Part shown: positions 38,251-52,334 of the stretch, in pieces
How the letters are laid out: each line of letters begins with the position of its first letter
How positions within the stretch are numbered: position 1 is the stretch's first letter
Source: Eledone cirrhosa
Taxonomy: Eukaryota > Mollusca > Cephalopoda > Octopoda > Eledonidae
Length of the DNA stretch: 64,000 bases
Direction of reading: 5' to 3'
Assembly: GCA_964016885.1 (NCBI GenBank)
Contig: OZ024740.1
Span: forward strand, 3,319,336-3,383,335
The notes under the pieces: model-generated
What the model was told of the DNA's origin: nothing
What the model saw: only the letters and a program-made list of their open reading frames with translations
Database searches by the model: none
Translations under genes and position numbers: made by a program

Positions 38251-41200
38251 AGTGATCACCAGTGCAACCCACTACTCCACTCATCACCAGTGCTACCCAC
38301 TACTCCACTCATCACCAGTGCTACCCACTACTCCACTCATCATCACTGTACCCACTACTCCACTCACCCCCAGTGCTACCCACTACTCCACTCAACCCCA
38401 GTGCTACCCACTACTCCACTCACCCCCAGTGCTACCCACTACTCCACTCATCACCAGTGCTACCCACTACTCCACTCATCACCACTGCCACCCACTACTC
38501 CACTCATCACCAGTGCTACCCACTACTCCACTCATCACCAGGGCTACCCACTACTCCACTCACCCCCAGTGCTACCCACTACTCCACTCATCACCACTGC
38601 TACCCACTACTCCACTCATCACCAGTGCTACCCACTACTCCACTCATCACCACTGCTACCCACTACTCCACTCATCCCCAGTGCTACCCACTACTCCACT
38701 CATCACCAGTGCTAACTACTACTCCACTCACCCCCAGTGCTACCCACTACTCCACTCATCAACATTGCTACCCACTACTCCACTCATCACCACTACCTAC
38801 CCACTACTCCACTCATCACCAGTGCTACCCACTACTCCAATAATCACCACTGCTACCCACTACTCCACTCATCCCCAGTGCTACCCACTACTCCACTCAT
38901 CACCACTGCTACCCACTACTCCACTCATCACCAGTGCCACCCACTACTCCACTCGTCATCCCTAGTGCTACCCACTACTCCACTCATCATCACTGCAACC
39001 CACTACTCCACTCATCACCAGTGCAACCCACTACTCCACTCATCACCAGTGCTAACAACTACTCCACTCATCCCCAGTGCTACCCACTACTCCACTCATC
39101 ACCAGTGCTGCCCACTACTCCACTCACCCCCAGTGCTACCCACTACTCCACTCATCACCACTGCTACCCACTACTCCACTCGTCATCAATGCTACCCACT
39201 ACTCCACTCACCACCAGTGCTACCCACTACTCCACTCATCAACACTGCTACCCACTACTCCACTCATCAACACTGCTACCCACTACTCCACTCATCACCA
39301 CTGCTACCCACTACTCCACTCAACCCCAGTGCTACCCACTACTCCACTCAACCCCAGTGCTACCCACTACTCCACTCATCACCAGTGCTACCCACAACTC
39401 CACTCATCATCACTGTACCCACTACTCCACTCATCACCAGTGCTACCCACTACTCCACTCATCACCAGTGCTACCCACTACTCCACTCATCACCACTGCC
39501 ACCCACTACTCCACTCATCATCACTGATACCCACTACTCCACTCATCATCAGTGCTACCCGCTACTCCACTCATCACCAGTGCTACCCACTACTCCACTC
39601 ATCATCACAGCTACCCACTACTCCACTCATCATCACTGTACCCACTACTCCACTCATCATCACTGCAACCCACTACTCCACTCATCACCAGTGCAACCCA
39701 CTACTCCACTCATCACCAGTGCTAACAACTACTCCACTCAACCCCAGTGCTACCCACTACTCCACTCATCACCACTGCTACCCACTACTCCACTCATCAC
39801 CAGTGCTACCCACTACTCCACTCATCACCACTGCCACCCACTACTCCACTCATCACCACTGCTACCCACTACTCCACTCATCACCAGTGCTAACCACTTC
39901 TCCACTCATCACCACTGTACCCACTACTCCACTCATAACCAGTGCCACCCACTACTCCACTCACCCCCAGTGCTACCCACTACTCCACTCATCACCACCG
40001 CTACCCACTACTCCACTCATCACCAGTGCTACCCACTACTCCACTCACCCCCAGTGCTACCCACTACTCCACTCATCACCACCGCTACCCACTACTCCAC
40101 TCATCACCAGTGCCACCCACTACTCCACTCACCCCCAGTGCTACCCACTACTCCACTCATCACCACTGCTACCCACTACTCCACTCATCATCACTGTACC
40201 CACTACTCCACTCACCCCAAGTGCTACCCACTACTCCACTCACCCCCAGTGCTACCCACTACTCCACTCATCATCACTGTACCCACTACTCCACTCATCC
40301 CCAGTGCTACCCACTACTCCACTCATCACCACTGTACCCACTACTCCACTCATTCCCAGTGCTACCCACTACTCCACTCATCATCACTGCTACCCACTAC
40401 TCCACTCATCACCACTGCTACCCACTACTCCACTCATCATCTGTGCTACCCACTACTCCACTCATCACCACTGTACCCACTACTCCACTCATTCCCAGTG
40501 CTACCCACTACTCCACTCATCATCACTACTACCCACTACTCCACTCATCACCACTGCTACCCACTACTCCACTCATCCCCAGTGCTACCCACTACTCCAC
40601 TCATCCCCAGTGCTACCCACTACTCCACTCATCATCACTGCTACCCACTACTCCACTCATCACCACTGCTACCCACTACTCCACTCATCCCCAGTGCTAC
40701 CCACTACTCCACTCATCACCACTGTACCCACTACTCCACTCATCACCACTGCTACCCACTACTCCACTCATCCCCAGTGCTACCCACTACTCCACTCATC
40801 CCCAGTGCTACCCACTACTCCACTCATCATCACTGCTACCCACTACTCCACTCATCACCACTGCTACCCACTACTCCACTCATCCCCAGTGCTACCCACT
40901 ACTCCACTCATCCCCAGTGCTACCCACTACTCCACTCATCATCACTGCTACCCACTACTCCACTCACCACCACTGCTAGCCACTACTCCACTCATCCCCA
41001 GTGCTACCCACCACTCCACTCATCATCAGTGCTACACACTACCCCACTCATCATCACTGCTACCCACTACTCCACTCATCACCAGTGCTACCCACCACTC
41101 CACTCATCCCCAGTGCTACCCACTACTCCACTCATCATCACTGCTACCCACTACTCCACTCATCACCACTGCTACCCACTACTCCACTCATCACCACTGT

Positions 41201-41489
41201 ACCCACTACTCCACTCATCACCAGTGCTACCCACTACTCCACTCATCATCACTGCTACCCACTACTCCACTCATCACCAGTGCTACCCACTACTCCACTC
41301 ATCACCACTGTACCCACTACTCCACTCATCACCAGTGCTACCCACTACTCCACTCATCATCACTGTACCCACTATTCCACCCATCACCAGTGCTACCCAC
41401 TACTCCACTCATCACCACTGCTACCCACTACTCCACTCATCACCACTGCTACCCACTACTCCACTCATCATCAGTGCTACCCACTACTC

Positions 41490-43660
41490 CACTCATCATC
41501 ACTGTACCCACTATTCCACTCATCACCAGTGCTACCCACTACTCCACTCATCACCACTGCTACCCACTACTCCACTCATCACCACTGCTACCCACTACTC
41601 CACTCATCATCAGTGCTACCCACTACTCCACTCATCCCCAGTGCTACCCACTACTCCACCCATCACCAGTGCTACCCACTACTCCACTCATCATCACTGA
41701 TACCCACAACTCCACTCATCATCAGTGCTATCCACTACTCCACTCATCACCAGTGCTACCCACTACTCCACTCATCACCAGTGCTACCCACTACTCCACT
41801 CATCCCCAGTGCTACCCACTACTCCACTCATCATCACTGTACCCACTACTCCACTCATCCCCAGTGCTACCCACTACTCCACTCATCATCAGTGCTACAC
41901 ACTACCCCACTCATCATCACTGTACCCACTACTCCACTCATCACCACTGCTACCCACTACTCCACTCATCACCAGTGCTACCCACTACCCCACTCATCAC
42001 CAGTGCTACTCACTACTCCACTCATCATCAGTGCTACCCACTACTCCACTCATCCCCAGTGCTACCCACTACTCCAGCCATCACCAGTGCTACCCACTAC
42101 TCCACTCATCATCACTGATACCCACAACTCCACTCATCATCAGTGCTATCCACTACTCCACTCATCACCAGTGCTACCCACTACTCCACTCATCACCACT
42201 GCTACCCACAACTCCACACATCACCAGTGCTACCCACTACCCCACTCATCACCAGTGCTATCCACTACTCCACTCATCACCAGTGCTACCCACTACTCCA
42301 CTCATCACCAGTGCAACCCACTACTCCACTCATCACCAGTGCTACCCACTACTCCACTCATCACCAGTGCTACCCACTACTCCACTCATCACCAGTGCTA
42401 GCCACTACTCCACTCATCACCACTGCCACCCACTACTCCACTCATCACCAGTGCTACCCACTACTCCACTCATCACCATTGCTACCCACTACTCCACTCA
42501 TCACCACTGCCACCCACTACTCCACTCATCACCAGTGCTACCCACTACTCCACTCATCACCAGTGCTACCCACTACTCCACTCATCACCAGTGCTACCCA
42601 CTACTCTACTCATCACCAGTGCTACCCACTACTCCACTCATCCCCAGTGCTACCTACTACTCCACTCATCACCAGTGCTACCCACTACTCCACTCATCAT
42701 CAGTGTTACCCACTACTCCACTCATCCCCAGAGCTACCCACTACTCCACTCATCATCACTGCTACCCACTACTCCACTCATCATCAGTGTTTCCCACTAC
42801 TCCAGTCATCCCTAGTAATACCCACTACTCCACTCATCACCAGTGCTACCCACTACTCCACTCATCCCCAGTGCTCCCCACAACTCCACTCATCATCCGT
42901 GCTACCCACTACTCCACTCATCATCACTGCAACACACTACTCCACTCATCACCAGTGCTACCCACTACCCCACTCATCACCAGTGCTACTCACTACTCCA
43001 CTCATCACCAGTGCAACCCACTACTCCACTCATCCCCAGTGCTACCCACTACTCCACTCATCACCATTGCTACACACTACTCCACTCAACCCCAGTGCTA
43101 CCCACTAAACCACTCATCACCAGTGCTACCCACTACTCCACTCATCACCATTGCTACACACTACTCCACTCAACCCCAGTGCTACCACTACTCCACCCAT
43201 CACCACTGCTACCCACTACTCCACTCATCACCAGTGCTACCCACTACTCCACTCATCACCACTGCCACACACTACTCCACTCAACCCCAGTGCTACCCAC
43301 TACTCCACCCATCACCACTGCTACCCACTACTCCACTCATCACCAGTGCTACACACTACTCCACTCATCACCACTGCTACCCACTACTCCACTCATCACC
43401 ACTGCCACACACTACTCCACTCAACCCCAGTGCTACCCACTATTCCACTCATCACCAGTGCAACCCACTACTCCACTCATCCCCAGTGCTTCACACTACT
43501 CCACTCATCACCACTGCTACCCACTACTCCACTCATCATCAGTGCTACCCACTATTCCACTCATCACCAGTGCTACCCACTACTCCACTCATCATCACTG
43601 CTACCCACACCTCCACTCATCATCAGTGCTACCCGCTACTCCACTCATCACCAGTGCTAC
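41490..43660. repeat. Large duplicated block in the 28-bp array, copy 1
   Basis: This block recurs downstream at an offset of 2,292 bp near 41,725 and 2,237 bp from about 42,180. Landmarks with the 2,237-bp offset include CACAACTCCACACATC at 42,207 and 44,444 and the long run around ATCCCTAGTAATACC near 42,809 and 45,046. The offset change is two units (28 + 27). The match is lost near 43,660. Part of the block (about 42,720-43,660) occurs a third time near 49,040-49,900. Confidence 0.75.
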
Positions 43661-43781
43661 ACACTACTCCACTCATCACCACTGCAACCCACAACTCCAC
43701 TCATCACCACTGCTACCCACTACTCCACTCATCACCACTGCTACCCACTACTCCACTCATCACCAGTGCTACCCACTACTC

Positions 43782-45900
43782 CACTCATCATCACTGTACC
43801 CACTATTCCACTCATCACCAGTGCTACCCACTACTCCACTCATCACCACTGCTACCCACTACTCCACTCATCACCACTGCTACCCACTACTCCACTCATC
43901 ATCAGTGCTACCCACTACTCCACTCATCCCCAGTGCTACCCACTACTCCACCCATCACCAGTGCTACCCACTACTCCACTCATCATCACTGATACCCACA
44001 ACTCCACTCATCATCAGTGCTATCCACTACTCCACTCATCACCAGTGCTACCCACTACTCCACTCATCACCAGTGCTACCCACTACTCCACTCATCCCCA
44101 GTGCTACCCACTACTCCACTCATCATCAGTGCTACACACTACCCCACTCATCATCACTGTACCCACTACTCCACTCATCACCAGTGCTACCCACTACTCC
44201 ACTCATCACCACTGCTACCCACTACTCCACTCATCACCAGTGCTACCCACTACCCCACTCATCACCAGTGCTACTCACTACTCCACTCATCATCAGTGCT
44301 ACCCACTACTCCACTCATCCCCAGTGCTACCCACTACTCCAGCCATCACCAGTGCTACCCACTACTCCACTCATCATCACTGATACCCACAACTCCACTC
44401 ATCATCAGTGCTACCCACTACTCCACTCATCACCACTGCTACCCACAACTCCACACATCACCAGTGCTACCCACTACCCCACTCATCACCAGTGCTATCC
44501 ACTACTCCACTCATCACCAGTGCTACCCACTACTCCACTCATCACCAGTGCAACCCACTACTCCACTCATCACCAGTGCTACCCACTACTCCACTCATCA
44601 CCAGTGCTACCCACTACTCCACTCATCACCAGTGCTAGCCACTACTCCACTCATCACCACTGCCACCCACTACTCCACTCATCACCAGTGCTACCCACTA
44701 CTCCACTCATCACCATTGCTACCCACTACTCCACTCATCACCACTGCCACCCACTACTCCACTCATCACCAGTGCTACCCACTACTCCACTCATCACCAG
44801 TGCTACCCACTACTCCACTCATCACCAGTGCTACCCACTACTCTACTCATCACCAGTGCTACCCACTACTCCACTCATCCCCAGTGCTACCTACTACTCC
44901 ACTCATCACCAGTGCTACCCACTACTCCACTCATCATCAGTGTTACCCACTACTCCACTCATCCCCAGAGCTACCCACTACTCCACTCATCATCACTGCT
45001 ACCCACTACTCCACTCATCATCAGTGTTTCCCACTACTCCAGTCATCCCTAGTAATACCCACTACTCCACTCATCACCAGTGCTACCCACTACTCCACTC
45101 ATCCCCAGTGCTCCCCACAACTCCACTCATCATCCGTGCTACCCACTACTCCACTCATCATCACTGCAATACACTACTCCACTCATCACCAGTGCTACCC
45201 ACTACCCCACTCATCACCAGTGCTACTCACTACTCCACTCATCACCAGTGCAACCCACTACTCCACTCATCCCCAGTGCTACCCACTACTCCACTCATCA
45301 CCATTGCTACACACTACTCCACTCAACCCCAGTGCTACCCACTAAACCACTCATCACCAGTGCTACCCACTACTCCACTCATCACCATTGCTACACACTA
45401 CTCCACTCAACCCCAGTGCTACCACTACTCCACCCATCACCACTGCTACCCACTACTCCACTCATCACCAGTGCTACCCACTACTCCACTCATCACCACT
45501 GCCACACACTACTCCACTCAACCCCAGTGCTACCCACTACTCCACTCATCACCAGTGCTACCCACTACTCCACTCATCACCAGTGCTACACACTACTCCA
45601 CTCATCACCACTGCTACCCACTACTCCACTCATCACCACTGCCACACACTACTCCACTCAACCCCAGTGCTACCCACTATTCCACTCATCACCAGTGCAA
45701 CCCACTACTCCACTCATCCCCAGTGCTTCACACTACTCCACTCATCACCACTGCTACCCACTACTCCACTCATCATCAGTGCTACCCACTATTCCACTCA
45801 TCACCAGTGCTACCCACTACTCCACTCATCATCACTGCTACCCACACCTCCACTCATCATCAGTGCTACCCGCTACTCCACTCATCACCAGTGCTACACA
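43782..45900. repeat. Large duplicated block in the 28-bp array, copy 2
   Basis: Second copy of the 41.5-43.7 kb block, with few substitutions. One example is AACACACTACTCC near 42,931 against AATACACTACTCC near 45,168. It diverges after about 45,900, where different unit variants follow. Confidence 0.75.
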
Positions 45901-48900
45901 CTACTCCACTCATCATCACTGCCACCCACTACTCCACTCATCATCACTGTACCCACTACTCCACTCAACCCCAGTGCTACCCACGCCTCCACTCATCACC
46001 ACTGCTACATACTACTCCACTCATCCCCAGTGCTACCCACTACTCCACTCATCCCCAGTGCTAACCAATACTCCACTCATCCCCAGTGCTACCCACTACT
46101 CCACTCATCACCAGTGCTACCCACTACTCCACTCATCACCAGTGCTACACACTACTCCACTCATCATCACTGCTACCCACTACTCCACTCATCACCAGTG
46201 CTACCCACTACTCCACTCATCACCACTGCTACCCACTACTCCACTCATCACCACTGCAACCCACTACTCCACTCATCACCACTGCTACCCACTACTCCAC
46301 TCATCACCAGTGCTACCCACTACTCCACTCATCACCACTGCAACCCACTACTCCACTCATCACCAGTGCTACCCACTACTCCACTCATCACCAGTGCTAC
46401 CCACTACTCCACTCATCACCACTGCTACCCACTACTCCACTCATCACCACTGCAACCCACTACTCCACTCATCACCAGTGCTACCCACTACTCCACTCAT
46501 CACCACTGCAACCCACTACTCCACTCATCACCACTGCTACCCACTACTCCACTCATCACCAGTGCTACCCACTACTCCACTCATCACCACTGCTACCCAC
46601 TACTCCACTCATCACCACTGCAACCCACTACTCCACTCATCACCACTGCAACCCACTACTCCACTCATCACCAGTGCTACCCACTACTCCACTCATCACC
46701 ACTGCTACCCACTACTCCACTCATCACCACTGCAACCCACTACTCCACTCATCATCACTGCTACCCACTACTCCACTCATCATCAATGCTACCCACTACT
46801 CCACTCATCCCTAGTGCAACCCATTACTCCACTCATCACCAGTGCTACCCACTACTCCACTCATCATCAGTGCTACCCACCACTCCACTCATCCCCAGTG
46901 CTACCCACTACTCCACTCATCACCACTGCTACCCACTACTCCACTCATCACCAGTGCTACTCACTACTCCACTCATCACCAGTGCTACTCACTACTCCAC
47001 TCAACCCCAGTGCTACCCACTACTCCACTCATCACCACTGCCACCCACTACTCCACTCATCACCAGTGCTAACCACTACTCCACTCATCACCACTGCCAC
47101 CCACTACTCCACTCATCACCACTGCCACCCACTACTCCACTCATCACCACTGCCACCCACTACTCCACTCATCACCAGTGCTACCCACTACTCCACTCAT
47201 CACCACTGCCACCCACTACTCCACTCATCACCAGTGCTACCCACTACTCCACTCATCACCACTGCCACCCACTACTCCACTCATCACCAGTGCTACCCAC
47301 TACTCCACTCATCACCACTGCCATCCACTACTCCACTCATCACCAGTGCTACCCACTACTCCACTCATCACCACTGCCACCCACTACTCCACTCATCACC
47401 AGTGCTACCCACTACTCCACTCATCACCACTGCCACCCACTACTCCACTCATCACCAGTGCTACCCACTACTCCACTCATCACCACTGCCACCCACTACT
47501 CCACTCATCACCAGTGCTACCCACTACTCCACTCATCACCACTGCCATCCACTACTCCACTCATCACCAGTGCTACACACTACTCCACTCATCACCACTG
47601 CTACCCACTACTCAACTCATCACCAGTGCTACCCACTACTCCACTCATCACCAGTGCTACCCACTACTCCACTCATCACCACTGCAACCCACAACTCCAC
47701 TCATCACCACTGCTACCCACTACTCCACTCATCACCACTGCTACCCACTACTCCACTCATCACCACTGCCACCCACTACTCCACTCATCACCAGTGCTAC
47801 CCACTACTCCACTCATCACCACTGCCATCCACTACTCCACTCATCACCAGTGCTACACACTACTCCACTCATCACCACTGCTACCCACTACTCAACTCAT
47901 CACCAGTGCTACCCACAACTCCACTCATCATCAGTGCTACCCACTACTCCACTCATCCCCAGTGCTACCCAATACTCCACCCATCACCAGTGCTACCCAC
48001 TACTCCACTCATTCCCAGTGCTACCCACTACTCCACTCATCACCACTACCTACCCACTACTCCACTCAACCCCAGTGCTACCCACTATTCCACTCATCAC
48101 CAGTGCCACCCACTACTCCACTCATCACCAGTGCTACCCACTACTCCACTCATCACCATTGCTACCCACTACTCCACTCATCACCACTGCCACCCACTAC
48201 TCCACTCATCACCACTGCCACCCACTACTCCACTCATCATCACTGCTACCCACTACTCCACTCATCATAACTGCACCCACTACTCCACTCATCACCAGTG
48301 CTACCCACTACTCCACTCATCACCACTGCCACCCACTACTCCACTCATCACCAGTGCTACCCACTACTCCACTCATCACCACTGCCACCCACTACTCCAC
48401 TCATCACCACTGCCACCCACTACTCCACTCATCACCACTGCCACCCACTACTCCACTCATCACCAGTGCTACCCACTACTCCACTCATCACCAGTGCCAC
48501 CCACTACTCCACTCATCATCACTGCTACCCACTACTCCACTCATCATAACTGCACCCACTACTCCACTCATCACCAGTGCTACCCACTACTCCACTCATC
48601 ACCACTGCCACCCACTACTCCACTCATCACCAGTGCTACCCACTACTCCACTCATCACCACTGCCACCCACTACTCCACTCATCATCACTGCTACCCACT
48701 ACTCCACTCATCATAACTGCACCCACTACTCCACTCATCACCAGTGCTACCCACTACTCCACTCATCACCACTGCCACCCACTACTCCACTCATCACCAG
48801 TGCTACCCACTACTCCACTCATCACCACTGCCACCCACTACTCCACTCATCACCAGTGCTACCCACTACTCCACTCATCATCACTGCTACCCACTACTCC

Positions 48901-49039
48901 ACTCATCATAACTGCACCCACTACTCCACTCATCACCAGTGCTACCCACTACTCCACTCATCACCACTGCCACCCACTACTCCACTCATCACCAGTGCTA
49001 CCCACTACTCCACTCATCACCACTGCCACCCACTACTCC

Positions 49040-49960
49040 ACTCATCCCCAGAGCTACCCACTACTCCACTCATCATCACTGCTACCCACTACTCCACTCA
49101 TCATCAGTGTTTCCCACTACTCCAGTCATCCCTAGTGCTACCCACTACTCCACTCATCACCAGTGCTACCCACTACTCCACTCATCCCCAGTGCTCCCCA
49201 CAACTCCACTCATCATCCGTGCTACCCACTACTCCACTCATCATCACTGCAACACACTACTCCACTCATCACCAGTGCTACCCACTACCCCACTCATCAC
49301 CAGTGCTACTCACTACTCCACTCATCACCAGTGCAACCCACTACTCCACTCATCCCCAGTGCTACCCACTACTCCACTCATCACCATTGCTACACACTAC
49401 TCCACTCAACCCCAGTGCTACCCACTAAACCACTCATCACCAGTGCTACCCACTATTCCACTCATCACCATTGCTACACACTACTCCACTCAACCCCAGT
49501 GCTACCCACTACTCCACCCATCACCACTGCTACCCACTACTCCACTCATCACCAGTGCTACCCACTACTCCACCCATCACCAGTGCAACCCACTACTCCA
49601 CTCATCCCCAGTGCTTCACACTACTCCACTCATCACCACTGCTACCCACTACTCCACTCATCATCAGTGCTACCCACTATTCCACTCATCACCAGTGCTA
49701 CCCACTACTCCACTCATCATCACTGCTACCCACACCTCCACTCATCATCAGTGCTACCCGCTACTCCACTCATCACCAGTGCTACACACTACTCCACTCA
49801 TCATCACTGCCACCCACTACTCCACTCATCATCACTGTACCCACTACTCCACTCAACCCCAGTGCTACCCACGCCTCCACTCACCACCACTGCTACACAC
49901 TACTCCTCTCATCCCCAGTGCTACCCACTACTCCACTCATCCCCAGTGCTAACCAATACT
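49040..49960. repeat. Partial third copy of the 28-bp array block
   Basis: The run from CCCCAGAGCTACC through GTGCTCCCCACAACTCC, CATCATCCGTGC and the TAAACCACTC variant resembles 42,730-43,130 and 44,960-45,360; the offset from the second copy is 4,083 bp near 45,080. It carries GTGCTACCC where both earlier copies have GTAATACCC (about 49,134). It also lacks several units present in the earlier copies after about 49,520. Confidence 0.65.
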
Positions 49961-52334
49961 CCACTCATCCCCAGTGCTACCCACTACTCCACTCATCACC
50001 AGTGCTACCCACTACTCCACTCATCCCCAGTGCTTCACACTACTCCACTCATCACCACTGCTACCCACTACTCCACTCATCACCACTGCCACCCACTAGT
50101 CCACTCATCACCAGTGCTACACACTACTCCACTCATCATCACTGCTACCCACTACTCCACTCATCACCAGTGCTACCCACTACTCCACTCATCACCACTG
50201 CTACCCACTACTCCACTCATCACCAGTGCTACCCACTACTCCACTCATCACCACTGCTACCCACTACTCCACTCATCACCACTGCAACCCACTACTTCAC
50301 TCATCACCAGTGCTACCCACTACTCCACTCATCACCAGTGCTACCCACTACTCCACTCATCACCACTGCTACCCACTACTCCACTCATCACCACTGCAAC
50401 CCACTACTCCACTCATCATCACTGCTACCCACTACTCCACTCATCATCAATGCTACCCACTACTCCACTCATCCCTAGTGCAACCCATTACTCCACTCAT
50501 CACCAGTGCTACCCACTACTCCACTCATCATCAGTGCTACCCACCACTCCACTCATCCCCAGTGCTACCCACTACTCCACTCATCATCACTGCAACCCAC
50601 TACTCCACTCATCACCACTGCTACCCACTACTCCACTCATCACCAGTGCTACTCACTACTCCACTCATCACCAGTGCTACCCACGACTCCACTCATCCCC
50701 AGTGCTACCCACTACTCCACTCATCACCATTGCTACACACTACTCCACTCATCATCACTGCTACCCACTACTCCACTCATCACCAGTGCTACACACTACT
50801 CCACTCATCACCATTGCTACACACTACTCCACTCAACCCCAGTGCTACCCACTACTCCACTCATCATCACTGCTACCCACTACTCCACTCATCATAACTG
50901 CACCCACTACTCCACTCATCACCAGTGCTACCCACTACTCCACTCATCACCACTGCCACCCACTACTCCACTCATCACCAGTGCTAACCACTACTCCACT
51001 CATCACCACTGCCACCCACTACTCCACTCATCACCAGTGCTACCCACTACTCCACTCATCACCACTGCCATCCACTACTCCACTCATCACCACTGCTACC
51101 CACTACCCCACTCATCCCTAGTGCAACCCATTACTCCACTCATCACCAGTGCTACCCACTACTCCACTCATCATCAGTGCTACCCACCACTCCACTCATC
51201 CCTAGTGCAACCCATTACTCCACTCATCACCAGTGCTACCCACTACTCCACTCATCATCAGTGCAACCCACAACTCCACTCATCATAACTGCTACCCACT
51301 ACTCCACTCATCACCACTGCCACCCACTACTCCACTCATCACCACTGCCACCCACTACTCCACTCATCACCACTGCTACCCACTACCCCACTCATCCCTA
51401 GTGCAACCCATTACTCCACTCATCACCAGTGCTTCCCACAACTCCACTCATCATCAGTGCTACCCACTACTCCACTCATCCCCAGTGCTACCCAATACTC
51501 CACCCATCACCAGTGCTACCCACTACTCCACTCATTCCCAGTGCTACCCACTACTCCACTCATCCACAGTGCTACCCAATACTCCACCCATCACCAGTGC
51601 TACCCACTACTCCACTCATTCCCAGTGCTACCCACTACTCCACTCATCCACAGTGCTACCCAATACTCCACCCATCACCAGTGCTACCCACTACTCCACT
51701 CATCATCAATGATACCCACTACTCCACTCATCACCAGTGCTACCCACTACTCCACTCATCACCACTGCCACCCACTACTCTACTCATCACCAGTGCTACC
51801 CACTACTCCACTCATCACCAGTGCTACCCACTACTCCACTCATCACCAGTGCTACCCACTACTCCACTCATCACCAGTGCTACCCACTACTCCACTCATC
51901 ATCACAGCTACCCACTATTCCACTCATCATCACTGCTACCCACTACTCCACTCATCACCAGTGCTACCCACTACTCCACTCATCATAACTGCTACCCACT
52001 ACTCCACTCATAACCACTGCCACCCACTACTCCACTCATCACCAGTGCTACCCACTACTCCACTCATCACCACTGCCATCCACTACTCCACTCATCACCA
52101 GTGCTACACACTACTCCACTCATCACCACTGCTACCCACTACTCAACTCATCACCAGTGCTACCCACTACTCCACTCATCACCAGTGCTACCCACTACTC
52201 CACTCATCACCACTGCAAGCCACTACTCCACTCATCACCAGTGCTACCCACTACTCCACTCATCACCAGTGCTACCCACTACTCCACTCATCACCACTGC
52301 AACCCACTACTCCACTCATCACCAGTGCTACCCA

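Noticed and set aside
36143..38259. Gly/Trp/Cys-rich minus-strand frames as silk-like or glycine-rich proteins
   Set aside because: They are the heptapeptide translation of the 21-bp unit, broken at irregular units, with no unique flanking domain.
45080..49135. 1,351-codon Thr/Ser/Pro/His-rich plus-strand frame as a mucin-like or suckerin-like structural protein
   Set aside because: All three plus frames give the same peptide cycle, which is a property of a 28-bp unit. The resemblance to Thr/His-rich proteins is compositional only; no signal peptide or unique domain is present.
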